Of a stretch of DNA of 64,000 nt, positions 1 to 7,243 are shown one piece after another (position 1 is the stretch's first letter; every line of letters starts with the position of its first letter). The notes under the pieces were generated by a model. That model was not told the origin of the DNA. It was given only the letters and a program-made list of their open reading frames with translations, and did not search any database. The DNA lies in contig JAJRSE010000033.1 in the NCBI GenBank assembly GCA_024278955.1, forward strand, positions 1-64,000, given 5' to 3'. Origin of the DNA: Planctomycetota bacterium. Its GTDB lineage: Bacteria; Planctomycetota; Planctomycetia; Pirellulales; Lacipirellulaceae. A program made the translations under genes and the position numbers.

Positions 1-2333
1 GTGAGGTGACCGGCAGCTTGACCGACCTGCAAGGCCACTCGTTGAACCAGCTTGGGCTACATAACTGCGGTAAGGTGACCGGCAGCTTGACCGACCTGCA
101 AGGCCACTCGTTGAACGAGCTTTATTTGGTGAATTGTCCGCAACTTGTTGACGATGATAGCCTGCGAGATTTTGCGCAGTATCGACAGGAACATTTCAAA
201 GAAAGCGAGACGCTCAAGAAACTCTATCTCAAAAGCTGTGGAATTACGCTTGTTGATGAAGCCGTGTTTGATGGCAGCGCCAAAGAAGTGCTTGCGGCTG
301 TTCTGGCAGGGGTCACGTTGCTAATGGCCCGCGTGGCGATTGTCGGCGAAGGAACTGTCGGCAAAACATTTCTCGCCGAACGAATTTTTCTCGATACGAC
401 CCCAGAACAGAAGGAGCATGAAGAAACCGACGATATCGACATTCTTAGCGGGGACAAAATTCAATGGAAACCTCAGATCGCGGCCCGTGGCGCGAATCCA
501 GTTTCAGGAGGCGCCAGCCAACTGACGGTCGAACCATTTGTTTGGGACTTTGGAGGGCAATGGATCCTCAGGAATTTGCATCACGAATTCATGGAGCGAG
601 ACGACCGGCGAACCCTCTACTTGATGGTCGTTGCAGCGCATCGGCAGCCTGATGGGGATGCCGAAAACGGAAATCGGTTGCACTATTGGCTACGAACGAT
701 TCAACGGTTTGCCGGCAGTCAAGCACCGGTCGTCGTGGTCATTTCGCAGTGCAATCAATACGCAAACGCGAGTGAGCCACGACCTATCGATGACGAAATG
801 AATCGCTATGGCGACAAGTCGCTGCGAGAAGTTTCGTCCGATGAGCTTAGTAATCAAACCGTCGATGGTAAGACTTCTGAGGGAGTCAACCAAAACGCAG
901 TAACCTTGATTCTCGATGGTTTTGATTCGCGGTCGCAGAGCACCGAGAAAACTGAGGAGCTGCGTACTGCGATTTCCACTGCGATTGGAACGCTCAGCAG
1001 CTTGCAAGGTGAAAGGCGATTTTCAAAACACTTGCGCGACTTGGCATCTTTTGTGACGAAGAAAATCGAGAACCAGACTCTTGTTTCTCTCAAGGATTTT
1101 CAAGGTTGGTATCGAGAGGCGGGATTCGAGGAACCAGATATCGAGAAAGTCGTCGGCGATCTAAGAGTGCTACACAATCTTGGGATCGTTTTTTATTTTG
1201 GTCGTAGCCCGGCAGAACGACAGCAGCAGCAAAGAATGCTTGGCATGTCTGCGAAAGACCTTTTTGGCTTCGGTCGACCAGAACGCTCGGTGCCTGATGT
1301 GTTGCAAAAATACGCAGCAAATCCTACTTGGCTTAAACGGCCTGTCTACCAAATTCTTAGGAAGGCAGGAAGTAAGGAGAAGCAAGGAGACTTGAGCGCA
1401 GAAGATATTGAAGCGTGTGTTCGGCAGGGAGAAGACACCGATAGCCTAGAATACGAATTTGCCCTTGGGTTCCTTAAATATACCGAGTGCTGTGTCGAGC
1501 GTGGTAATAGTTGTTTTTTCTTTCCGTGTGGTTTGCCACACGAGGAGACCAATCAACTCCCAGCTTGGTCAAAATCACGCGAGCCAAGCTATCGAGAATC
1601 GGACCAAGGAAAAATTCAGTGGTCGTTCATGCCGCTCAGCCGCTTTCACCGATTGATGGTTTACTGGTGGGACAAGATCGTTGACAAAAAGCGGTGGCAT
1701 ACAGGAATGGTGGTTTCACATGAAGAAGAAGCAACCGAAGACGATGCGCAAGCAACGGTGATTGCTGCTCCCGAAGAAGATGCCGTCAAAATCATCCTCC
1801 ACGGCGGAACTTCAAAAGATCGTCAAGACCTTTGGCGCGACCTCTGCCGTGACCTTGAGCACTCTACCCGCGTTGGCGAGGCGGATAGCAAGCAAGAGCC
1901 CGATTGGGAGGCTGCGGCTGCATCGAGATCGTGGGCCGCTGGTTCTGATGCTGGGGGAGTAGAGACTGGGGTGAGCGATGCGGAGCAGGCGTCTGAAGTG
2001 GCTGGGTCTGGAGATGGGAAGGAAGAGGCGAACCCGGGCGATGCAGAGACAGATCGGAAAGACATTGATGCGATTGGTGAGGATTATCCGCGACTTGACG
2101 TGAATTCTCAAGATTGGGTACCTTCGCGCGAGGCTGCCAAAATAGACGATGTAACACTAGATAGTCTAAAAGCAATGCGAGGCGATATCGAGCTTGCTCA
2201 AAAAAATAAAGATAAGACCTTTGGAATCGATAAAGCTGGCCGCGTGTGGCGCAAGAAATCAGGAAAGACATCAGAAAAAGTTTATTACTACCTCCCCAAG
2301 CTTCGGAACAGCAAACTGTCCAACGACGGCTGA
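1..2333 (+). CDS. ROCO family protein (LRR-Roc GTPase-COR), 5' end outside window
   Basis: The reading frame is open to the window edge, so the true start is upstream. Counting from the GTG at base 6, residues 1-80 hold cysteine-type leucine-rich repeats. A Ras-like Roc domain follows, with a P-loop GEGTVGKT (114-121), a switch motif WDFGGQ (about 180-185) and SQCNQ (247-251) where NKxD is expected. Residues about 380-600 carry COR-like patterns: LHNLGIVFYF, a P-x-W-L element, and FMPLSRFHRLMVYWW. An acidic, low-complexity stretch (about 610-700) leads to a small C-terminal region (about 705-770) beginning PSREAAKIDD that resembles a helix-turn-helix. Bacterial ROCO proteins are GTPases thought to act in signalling, and their partners are usually unknown. 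The variant G4 motif suggests altered nucleotide specificity. Family assignment is confident; the role is not known. Confidence 0.8.
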   Translation, partial: EVTGSLTDLQGHSLNQLGLHNCGKVTGSLTDLQGHSLNELYLVNCPQLVDDDSLRDFAQYRQEHFKESETLKKLYLKSCGITLVDEAVFDGSAKEVLAAVLAGVTLLMARVAIVGEGTVGKTFLAERIFLDTTPEQKEHEETDDIDILSGDKIQWKPQIAARGANPVSGGASQLTVEPFVWDFGGQWILRNLHHEFMERDDRRTLYLMVVAAHRQPDGDAENGNRLHYWLRTIQRFAGSQAPVVVVISQCNQYANASEPRPIDDEMNRYGDKSLREVSSDELSNQTVDGKTSEGVNQNAVTLILDGFDSRSQSTEKTEELRTAISTAIGTLSSLQGERRFSKHLRDLASFVTKKIENQTLVSLKDFQGWYREAGFEEPDIEKVVGDLRVLHNLGIVFYFGRSPAERQQQQRMLGMSAKDLFGFGRPERSVPDVLQKYAANPTWLKRPVYQILRKAGSKEKQGDLSAEDIEACVRQGEDTDSLEYEFALGFLKYTECCVERGNSCFFFPCGLPHEETNQLPAWSKSREPSYRESDQGKIQWSFMPLSRFHRLMVYWWDKIVDKKRWHTGMVVSHEEEATEDDAQATVIAAPEEDAVKIILHGGTSKDRQDLWRDLCRDLEHSTRVGEADSKQEPDWEAAAASRSWAAGSDAGGVETGVSDAEQASEVAGSGDGKEEANPGDAETDRKDIDAIGEDYPRLDVNSQDWVPSREAAKIDDVTLDSLKAMRGDIELAQKNKDKTFGIDKAGRVWRKKSGKTSEKVYYYLPKLRNSKLSNDG
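6..143 (+). repeat. Tandem 69-bp LRR-coding repeat
   Basis: Two copies of a 69-bp unit (6-74 and 75-143) encode 23-residue leucine-rich repeats. Their first 42-43 bases are identical, including synonymous positions, and the rest has diverged. More copies probably lie upstream of the window. Nucleotide-level identity points to recent unequal crossing-over or gene conversion in the sensor part of the ROCO protein. Confidence 0.85.
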
Positions 2334-2385
2334 AATTTTTTTTCCGTTGGGACGGTAACTCTTTCGATAACTACCGATAACTTCT

Positions 2386-2428
2386 CCGGTAACCTACCGA
2401 TAACCAAGGATTGTTACCGGTTTTTTTT
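2386..2428 (+). terminator. Rho-independent terminator after the ROCO gene
   Basis: A perfect 8-bp stem (CCGGTAAC at 2386-2393, GTTACCGG at 2413-2420) is followed directly by eight Ts. The 19-nt loop and the upstream flank contain further copies of CGATAAC/GGTAAC, so alternative pairings exist. Confidence 0.75.
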
Positions 2429-2514
2429 GCTGCGCGGACTCGAAATGATGGACTCGTCAGGCGAGCAATGGTGCTCGTCCTTTCATGGTCCAATTCTTCT
2501 GGAGGGTCCCACCC

Positions 2515-2706
2515 ATGCGAACCAATCTCGCATCAATAACTAATTCACGCACTGTCTTACGCAAGCAGCGAATCAGGAAGCACGGCATGCCCTTGCTACC
2601 CGAGCGCGTCCTCTCGCTGCCAAACGGCGATCCAGCGTGGTCGGCTTGGATCGCCTATGCCGAGGCACGACGCGTCGCTCTCGATAGTGGCGAAGCGGCC
2701 GGCTGA
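2515..2706 (+). CDS. Small hypothetical basic protein (63 aa) upstream of ATP-grasp ligase
   Basis: The start is ATG 2515 because GGAGGG (2501-2506) sits 8 nt upstream. An earlier GTG-type start has no such site. The product is 63 aa. Its N-terminal half is rich in Arg/Lys (RTVLRKQRIRKHG) and its C-terminal half is acidic and Ala-rich, ending SGEAAG. There is no signal peptide or membrane segment. It lies 54 bp upstream of the ATP-grasp gene, and a terminator isolates the pair from the ROCO gene, so the two are probably co-transcribed. I do not recognise the family. It could be a substrate or accessory peptide of the ligase, but that is only inferred from position. Confidence 0.55.
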   Translation: MRTNLASITNSRTVLRKQRIRKHGMPLLPERVLSLPNGDPAWSAWIAYAEARRVALDSGEAAG

Positions 2707-2760
2707 GCGAGCCAGCTTAGCGGTTTTACTACAACTACCTTGGTTCAAGGAGCAGATATC

Positions 2761-3741
2761 ATGATTCCAATCTCGACTACACAAGAAACCGTCGGTTCGT
2801 TACTACGAGACCTCCAGAATGGCCATGCCGCCACGGTGCCCGATACGTGGATCCTTCAAAACGAAGGTGATACAAGCGAAGCGTTTGAATCGAAAAAACT
2901 GCGAGAAACGGCATCCGAGTGTGGTCTGAATATCAAGACCCACTCGGTCGACGATTTTCAGTTGGTGAGCAATCACCAAAACTCGCTTTTCCTCTGCGGA
3001 AAGCGAGTGGCACCGCCAGCGATTGTCTTGGCTCGGACAGGCGCCGAAACTTCGCCGCTCGGGTTTTCGGTGTTGCATCATCTCGAATCGCTCGGCTCGC
3101 GGGTCGTTAATTCGACGGCCAGCATTGCCGACTCGCGTTGCAAGTTTCGATCGGCCCAGATGCTTTCGGCCGCCGGGCTGCCAATCCCGACGACCATCAG
3201 CCTTCGCGAGAAGGTCGACCCGCAGTTTATTGCACGGCAATTGGGCACTCCGCTGGTCGTCAAGTACGCAGCTTCGACCCGAGGCGAGGGAGTTGCGATT
3301 TGTCGAAATGCAAACGCGCTGGAAGAGATGCTTCAGATGATCGCCAATATGGGTCAACGGCCACCTATGATTGCCCAGCAGTATGTAGCCGAAAGCTGCG
3401 GCCGCGATTTGCGGGTGATCGTGATCGGAGGCAAGGTCATCGGCTGCATGGAGCGGCAGTCGCAAACCAACACCTGGAAGGCGAACATTTCGCTCGGCGG
3501 TCGGCTGAGTCTCTACGGCAATGTGACGCCAGAGATCGAGCGGCTGGCCGTGGATGCGGCTCAGGTGCTGGGGCTCGAAATCGCCGGTGTCGATTTGCTG
3601 TTCGGCGGCGAGGGCCCGATTCTTTGCGAAGTAAATTCGGCACCCGATTTCGAGGGCGTGCACGAAGCTTCGGCAGGATCGGTCGACGTGGCCTCAAGCA
3701 TCGTCAGCTATTGCGGCGACATCCTGAGCAAGTTGCAATAA
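2761..3741 (+). CDS. RimK-like ATP-grasp ligase
   Basis: The start is ATG 2761, with AAGGAG (2747-2752) 8 nt upstream. The 326-aa protein has the layout of RimK-type alpha-L-glutamate ligases: a divergent pre-ATP-grasp N-terminus, then KFRSAQMLSAAGLPIPTT, the lysine-bearing LVVKYAASTRGEGV loop, FVAESCGRDLRV-like catalytic segment (here YVAESCGRDLRV) and the metal-binding CEVNSAPDFEG near residue 290. Members join an amino acid to the carboxylate of a protein, peptide or cofactor using ATP. The substrate is not evident here. No ribosomal S6 gene or RimB-type protease is nearby; the only neighbour in the transcript is a 63-aa protein. Fold assignment is strong, substrate unknown. Confidence 0.85.
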   Translation: MIPISTTQETVGSLLRDLQNGHAATVPDTWILQNEGDTSEAFESKKLRETASECGLNIKTHSVDDFQLVSNHQNSLFLCGKRVAPPAIVLARTGAETSPLGFSVLHHLESLGSRVVNSTASIADSRCKFRSAQMLSAAGLPIPTTISLREKVDPQFIARQLGTPLVVKYAASTRGEGVAICRNANALEEMLQMIANMGQRPPMIAQQYVAESCGRDLRVIVIGGKVIGCMERQSQTNTWKANISLGGRLSLYGNVTPEIERLAVDAAQVLGLEIAGVDLLFGGEGPILCEVNSAPDFEGVHEASAGSVDVASSIVSYCGDILSKLQ

Positions 3742-5099
3742 CGGCGAACATAGTGGCTGTGGATTTTTTGAAGGCCGGGTCCGTGGATGGGCCCGGCCTT
3801 TTTGTGGTCGACAAACAGCTTCTGAAGCTTGTTCACACCGCACGTACTTTTTTCTTGAGCGGCAAGAACCGACTCTCGACTCAGTAATCCCCGGCCTGAA
3901 GGCCAGCAGCATAAACCAACAACTACGAGCACCCAAGAATTTGGCTCTGGAATCGCCGTAACGCCTAGCAATGCAGGCGTGCCAAACTGCTGCTTCCAAA
4001 CTGCGAGATCAAAAACATTGACCGAGCTACTACCATTCGCGTCCCCATCGGCCAGCGTAGCACCAACCTCCAAACCATACCCTTTCTGCCAAGCTAAGAA
4101 GTCCGCCCCGTCGATGTTGCCGTCAGACGTAAAATCGGCAGAGAAAGTAGGCGTAGGCGAAAGGTCGGTGTAAGTCGTCATTGGCTGAAAGTCGATGCCT
4201 GTGATACTCGCCCCGTAAAAAGCTTCAAGATCGTCTGCCATCGTAAGCATGGCTGCGAAGTCTTCAAAAGTTTCGCCTGGTCCAACTTCATTGACGTTGA
4301 GCCCAATGCGAACTTCACCGTCGAAATTTGCAACTTCCCAGCCAACACCGCTCGTGATTTTTGACAACGTGTCTCTCTCGAAAGCCATCATCGTGATGCC
4401 GTCAAGCGGCACCCCGATGTCGTCGAACCACTGATCGCGATCGGCCGTATCAAGCCACCCGATACTAGCCGAGCTGTCATACCAAACAGGCAGGTCGGCA
4501 TAGATCCTGACCTCCGACGCACCGTTGTCGTCGAGCTGCGCTCGGGCCGCCACATAAGTGTCACGCAAATCGAATAACAAGTTACGCCGGTCAGCTGGTG
4601 TGCCCGAGTCCCAAGCAGCCGAGGCATGGGGTTCGATGTCTAAATGGACCGCATCGAATCGCTCTCGCGGATCAGCCCGCGAGACGTTGAAATCGATCAA
4701 CTGAGTTTGAATTTTGTTTGCTAAGCTAACCGGATTGGGGGTCACAATGCCATGTAGCTTCTGCGATTCGACGCCCATATCGTCTAGCGCCGCATTCCAA
4801 CGTGCCATCGAAGTCGGATCGCTAATCCCCAGGCTGCCGACACTGGCATAAACTCGGTCGACTCCCCAAGCTCCGAAGTACGAGACCAATTCGTCCTCTA
4901 GCGGCAGATCGCCGATAACATTCGAAGCGCCATAAGGGTGCGAAGCACTCCCCCACATCCAAGTTCCGCGCTGCGTTTGTGCAAAAGCAGATCCACAAAT
5001 TGCCAAGACGATCAGCAAGGACGCCAGAAACTTGGTTGCCCCCCGCCTCACGCTTTGCCAACCGCCTCGTCCCCATAGCTGATGCTTTGTGTCATTCAA
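3708..5099 (-). CDS. Secreted TIM-barrel-like PEP-CTERM protein with dockerin-like repeats and abnormal C-terminal tail
   Basis: Translation probably starts at TTG 5099, since GGGAGG (complement of 5106-5111) lies 6 nt upstream. A signal peptide (KFLASLLIVLAICGSAFA) leads to about 270 residues that look like a glycosidase-type barrel (FDAVHLDIEPH). Then comes a dockerin-like calcium repeat pair (DFTSDGNIDGADFLAW and DGDANGSSSVNVFDL), and a PEP-CTERM signal (IPEPNSWVLVVVGLCC) from about residue 383. Such proteins are exported and processed by exosortase. The oddity is the end: instead of a short Arg-rich tail the frame runs about 55 residues further, through the terminator and 34 nt into the convergent ATP-grasp gene. 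One base fewer in the T6 run at 3848-3853 would give a normal end (QEKVRAV, stop). The natural stop has probably been lost. Confidence 0.75.
   Translation of the reverse strand: MNDTKHQLWGRGGWQSVRRGATKFLASLLIVLAICGSAFAQTQRGTWMWGSASHPYGASNVIGDLPLEDELVSYFGAWGVDRVYASVGSLGISDPTSMARWNAALDDMGVESQKLHGIVTPNPVSLANKIQTQLIDFNVSRADPRERFDAVHLDIEPHASAAWDSGTPADRRNLLFDLRDTYVAARAQLDDNGASEVRIYADLPVWYDSSASIGWLDTADRDQWFDDIGVPLDGITMMAFERDTLSKITSGVGWEVANFDGEVRIGLNVNEVGPGETFEDFAAMLTMADDLEAFYGASITGIDFQPMTTYTDLSPTPTFSADFTSDGNIDGADFLAWQKGYGLEVGATLADGDANGSSSVNVFDLAVWKQQFGTPALLGVTAIPEPNSWVLVVVGLCCWPSGRGLLSRESVLAAQEKSTCGVNKLQKLFVDHKKAGPIHGPGLQKIHSHYVRRYCNLLRMSPQ
3771..3803 (+). terminator. Rho-independent terminator after the ATP-grasp gene
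   Basis: A 12-bp stem with one wobble pair (AAGGCCGGGTCC at 3771-3782, GGGCCCGGCCTT at 3789-3800) has a 6-nt loop and is followed by Ts. It lies inside the unusual 3' extension of the convergent PEP-CTERM gene. Confidence 0.8.
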
Positions 5100-5239
5100 A
5101 GCAAACCTCCCTTTTCTATAAAATGCCCGAGTACTTTGTCTTACCCGGTGCCGCCTGCGACGGTGTTGCTAATTTGCTAACCTGTATTTTACCGGCTGCT
5201 CTTCGGGTACGACACCCGACTGCTTTGTCGAACAATTAC

Positions 5240-5560
5240 CTAAAGCGGGTTGAGTTTGACAGGATAAAACAGGATGGGCGTGCCGTTTATGTTACGCAAT
5301 CGTGTTGACTCGACCGTTAACTTGTACATCTTGGATGTGTCAAACGTGAACGTACCAGAAGGTGCTGAGACCATGGTAACAACAGCGCCGGGACCCGGGG
5401 CGCACATGTTACCATTCGGCTTGAAGTCGGCCACATAGAGGCCTGTATTCGGAAAGGCAAAAGTTGGGTCGTCGGCAAACAGAACAAGGCCGATGTCGGC
5501 GTTGCTCGTGAAACTCGTAGCAAAGAGCGTCGTCGATACCGCGATGTCGGTAGTGCTCAA
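5240..5560 (-). CDS. Doubtful ORF or gene remnant, in frame after the lipoprotein stop
   Basis: About 106 codons from a possible TTG start with no ribosome binding site. The frame is continuous with the lipoprotein gene upstream and separated from it only by that gene's TAG (5600-5602). The translation is beta-rich (DIGLVLFADDPTFAF, YKLTVESTRLRNINGT) and resembles the end of an extracellular protein. It may be a remnant of a gene truncated by rearrangement. I do not recognise the family. Confidence 0.25.
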   Translation of the reverse strand: MSTTDIAVSTTLFATSFTSNADIGLVLFADDPTFAFPNTGLYVADFKPNGNMCAPGPGAVVTMVSAPSGTFTFDTSKMYKLTVESTRLRNINGTPILFYPVKLNPL

Positions 5561-5599
5561 ATCAAAAGAGTACGTTCTGAGCGATACTTCCCCGTTGCT

Positions 5600-6013
5600 C
5601 TATCGAGCAGGGCGCGTCCGGGTTAACTCAAAATCGAAACGGTTTTCGCCTTCTTCACTCACGGTTGCTTCAAGCGTTTTTTCTTCTTGAAATCGGATCA
5701 TCAGGGTCTCGGGCACTTTGCCGAACTGAGGGTCTATAATCATGCGCCCAGTCTCTTCAAATGCCTGGATGATTACCTTGTAGTCGCCCGGCAACAGCCC
5801 CTGGTTGGCGGCGATTTTGAATTCCCCGTCTTCGAGTCCGGCCCCAGCGCTGTTGGATTGATTGCCTGGAGCGGGTCGGAAGTTGATGATTGCTCTCGAC
5901 AGAGCCTTGCCGTCGAGTGTGACCGAGCCAGTCACGGCCTGTCGCCGATCGGCTGGGCCGCAGCCAATCGCTACGACGATGCAAACGCAATAGAAAAGGC
6001 CTAGTGGACCCAC
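5600..6013 (-). CDS. Lipoprotein with carboxypeptidase-regulatory-like (transthyretin-like) domain
   Basis: A GTG at 6013 gives a short hydrophobic leader ending in the lipobox VAIGC, so the protein is predicted to be lipid-anchored. The mature part (about 118 aa) begins AVTGSVTLDGKALSRAIINF and has LLPGDYKVIIQAF. This is the usual pattern of small planctomycete lipoproteins with a carboxypeptidase-regulatory-like fold, commonly encoded just after DUF1559 genes, as here. A longer reading to 6157 would run through an inverted repeat and gives a poor leader. No strong ribosome binding site precedes the GTG, so the start is uncertain. It is probably the last gene of the operon 10713-5600. Confidence 0.7.
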   Translation of the reverse strand: MGPLGLFYCVCIVVAIGCGPADRRQAVTGSVTLDGKALSRAIINFRPAPGNQSNSAGAGLEDGEFKIAANQGLLPGDYKVIIQAFEETGRMIIDPQFGKVPETLMIRFQEEKTLEATVSEEGENRFDFELTRTRPAR

Positions 6014-6032
6014 ACGCTTGAATTGCCATGTT

Positions 6033-6108
<76 letters not shown>

Positions 6109-6202
6109 TGTCAATCCAGTTGTGTTGACGCACTAGACTGGCATCACGTTGGCTCATGTGATTTGATATTTCGGTAGGAGTGAGGCGTAAAATGGTTTGG
6201 AT

Positions 6203-7192
6203 CTAAAACGATTCGGAGAGGGTTTCCCCTCCCGCAGGAGTGCCAAGGGCTTGCCAAACTTCGATCGAGATCGAATCCCCAATAAATCGCACACTACCAT
6301 CACAGAGAGCAACCGTCACTCCGCCCGGGTGCAAGCTGCGGGAGGTATGGATGATCATGTCAAATTGACTACCCATAATCCCTCCACCTAAGCCGGGGCC
6401 AGGAGCACAAGGCGACGCCCCTTGGTTGGCATCCTCCGGATCGCACCAGCGAGTCAGATCGGGCGTGGGATCGTTGGGCGTATAGTTTTGCATGAAGACA
6501 GGCCCTTCGTCGTAGCAGTGAGTGGTCCTGATGGTCGTAGGGCCTCCTGAGATTAACTCCGACACCAGCAACGTGTTCGACGAGCCGTCGGTGATATGCT
6601 TGAAGCTTGCCCCCTTGAACCTGCCGAAGATTCCCTCCATGCGAAGAGGCACCTCCGTTAGATCAATGGATATGGGCTGCCCCATCGGCCCTTGGCCAAA
6701 ATTTCCTGCATAGGAAATCCTACCGTACGTTCTTGCAACGACCGAATGATCAAAGGGCACAAGGGCACTCGGGTCGGACGGACAAAGGAAGCTGCTGATC
6801 TGCGCTCGCGTAACCTGGTCGAGGGGAGGATTCAAGCTTGTACTACCGATGTGCACTCCCCAATCGATCAAGTCGGAAAGTGCCTGCTGTTCCACGTACG
6901 GAAAGATGCGAGGTACCCACGGCCACTCGGAATTAATCGTCGTGCCCGTCCTGAACATCCCATAACCGGGCGGGAACGATCCGTGATCGCCATGATAGCC
7001 GTGCAGGGCCAACGCGATTTGCTTGGTGTTGTTGCTGCATTGCATCCGCCGCGCTGCCTCGCGCGCCGCCTGCACGGCAGGCAGCAACAGCGCCACCAAG
7101 ACACCGATGATGGCAATCACCACCAAAAGTTCTACAAGCGTAAATGCCGAGCGTCGCGGTCGAAGATTGGAGATCAAAATTGGTGGTGCCAT
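6203..7192 (-). CDS. DUF1559 protein with prepilin-type N-terminal methylation signal
   Basis: ATG 7192 is preceded by GGAG 5 nt upstream. The 329-aa protein starts with a short basic leader, then the type IV pilin-like signal AFTLVELLVVIAIIGVLVAL and the conserved AVQAAREAARRMQC helix. The C-terminus carries the DUF1559 signature (HPGGVTVALCDGSVRFIGDSI). The family is greatly expanded in planctomycetes; members are thought to be pseudopilin-like envelope proteins with no proven function. It lies 51 bp downstream of the beta-helix PEP-CTERM gene and is followed by a lipoprotein gene, so it belongs to a probable four-gene operon. Confidence 0.9.
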   Translation of the reverse strand: MAPPILISNLRPRRSAFTLVELLVVIAIIGVLVALLLPAVQAAREAARRMQCSNNTKQIALALHGYHGDHGSFPPGYGMFRTGTTINSEWPWVPRIFPYVEQQALSDLIDWGVHIGSTSLNPPLDQVTRAQISSFLCPSDPSALVPFDHSVVARTYGRISYAGNFGQGPMGQPISIDLTEVPLRMEGIFGRFKGASFKHITDGSSNTLLVSELISGGPTTIRTTHCYDEGPVFMQNYTPNDPTPDLTRWCDPEDANQGASPCAPGPGLGGGIMGSQFDMIIHTSRSLHPGGVTVALCDGSVRFIGDSISIEVWQALGTPAGGETLSESF

Positions 7193-7243
7193 AATAACTC
7201 CTAGGTATCTAAATCAGGTCTGAATAGATCGCTTACTTTTTCG

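Noticed and set aside
6-143. CRISPR-like array
   Set aside because: Repeats are contiguous, coding and 69 bp long without unique spacers. No CRISPR array was seen anywhere in the window.
2803-3663. 286-codon minus-strand frame
   Set aside because: Antisense to the ATP-grasp ligase; rich in His and Arg with no domain pattern.
2515-3741. Graspetide/microviridin biosynthesis locus
   Set aside because: The small protein lacks a recognisable Thr/Lys/Asp-rich core repeat, and there is no transporter, protease or acetyltransferase nearby.
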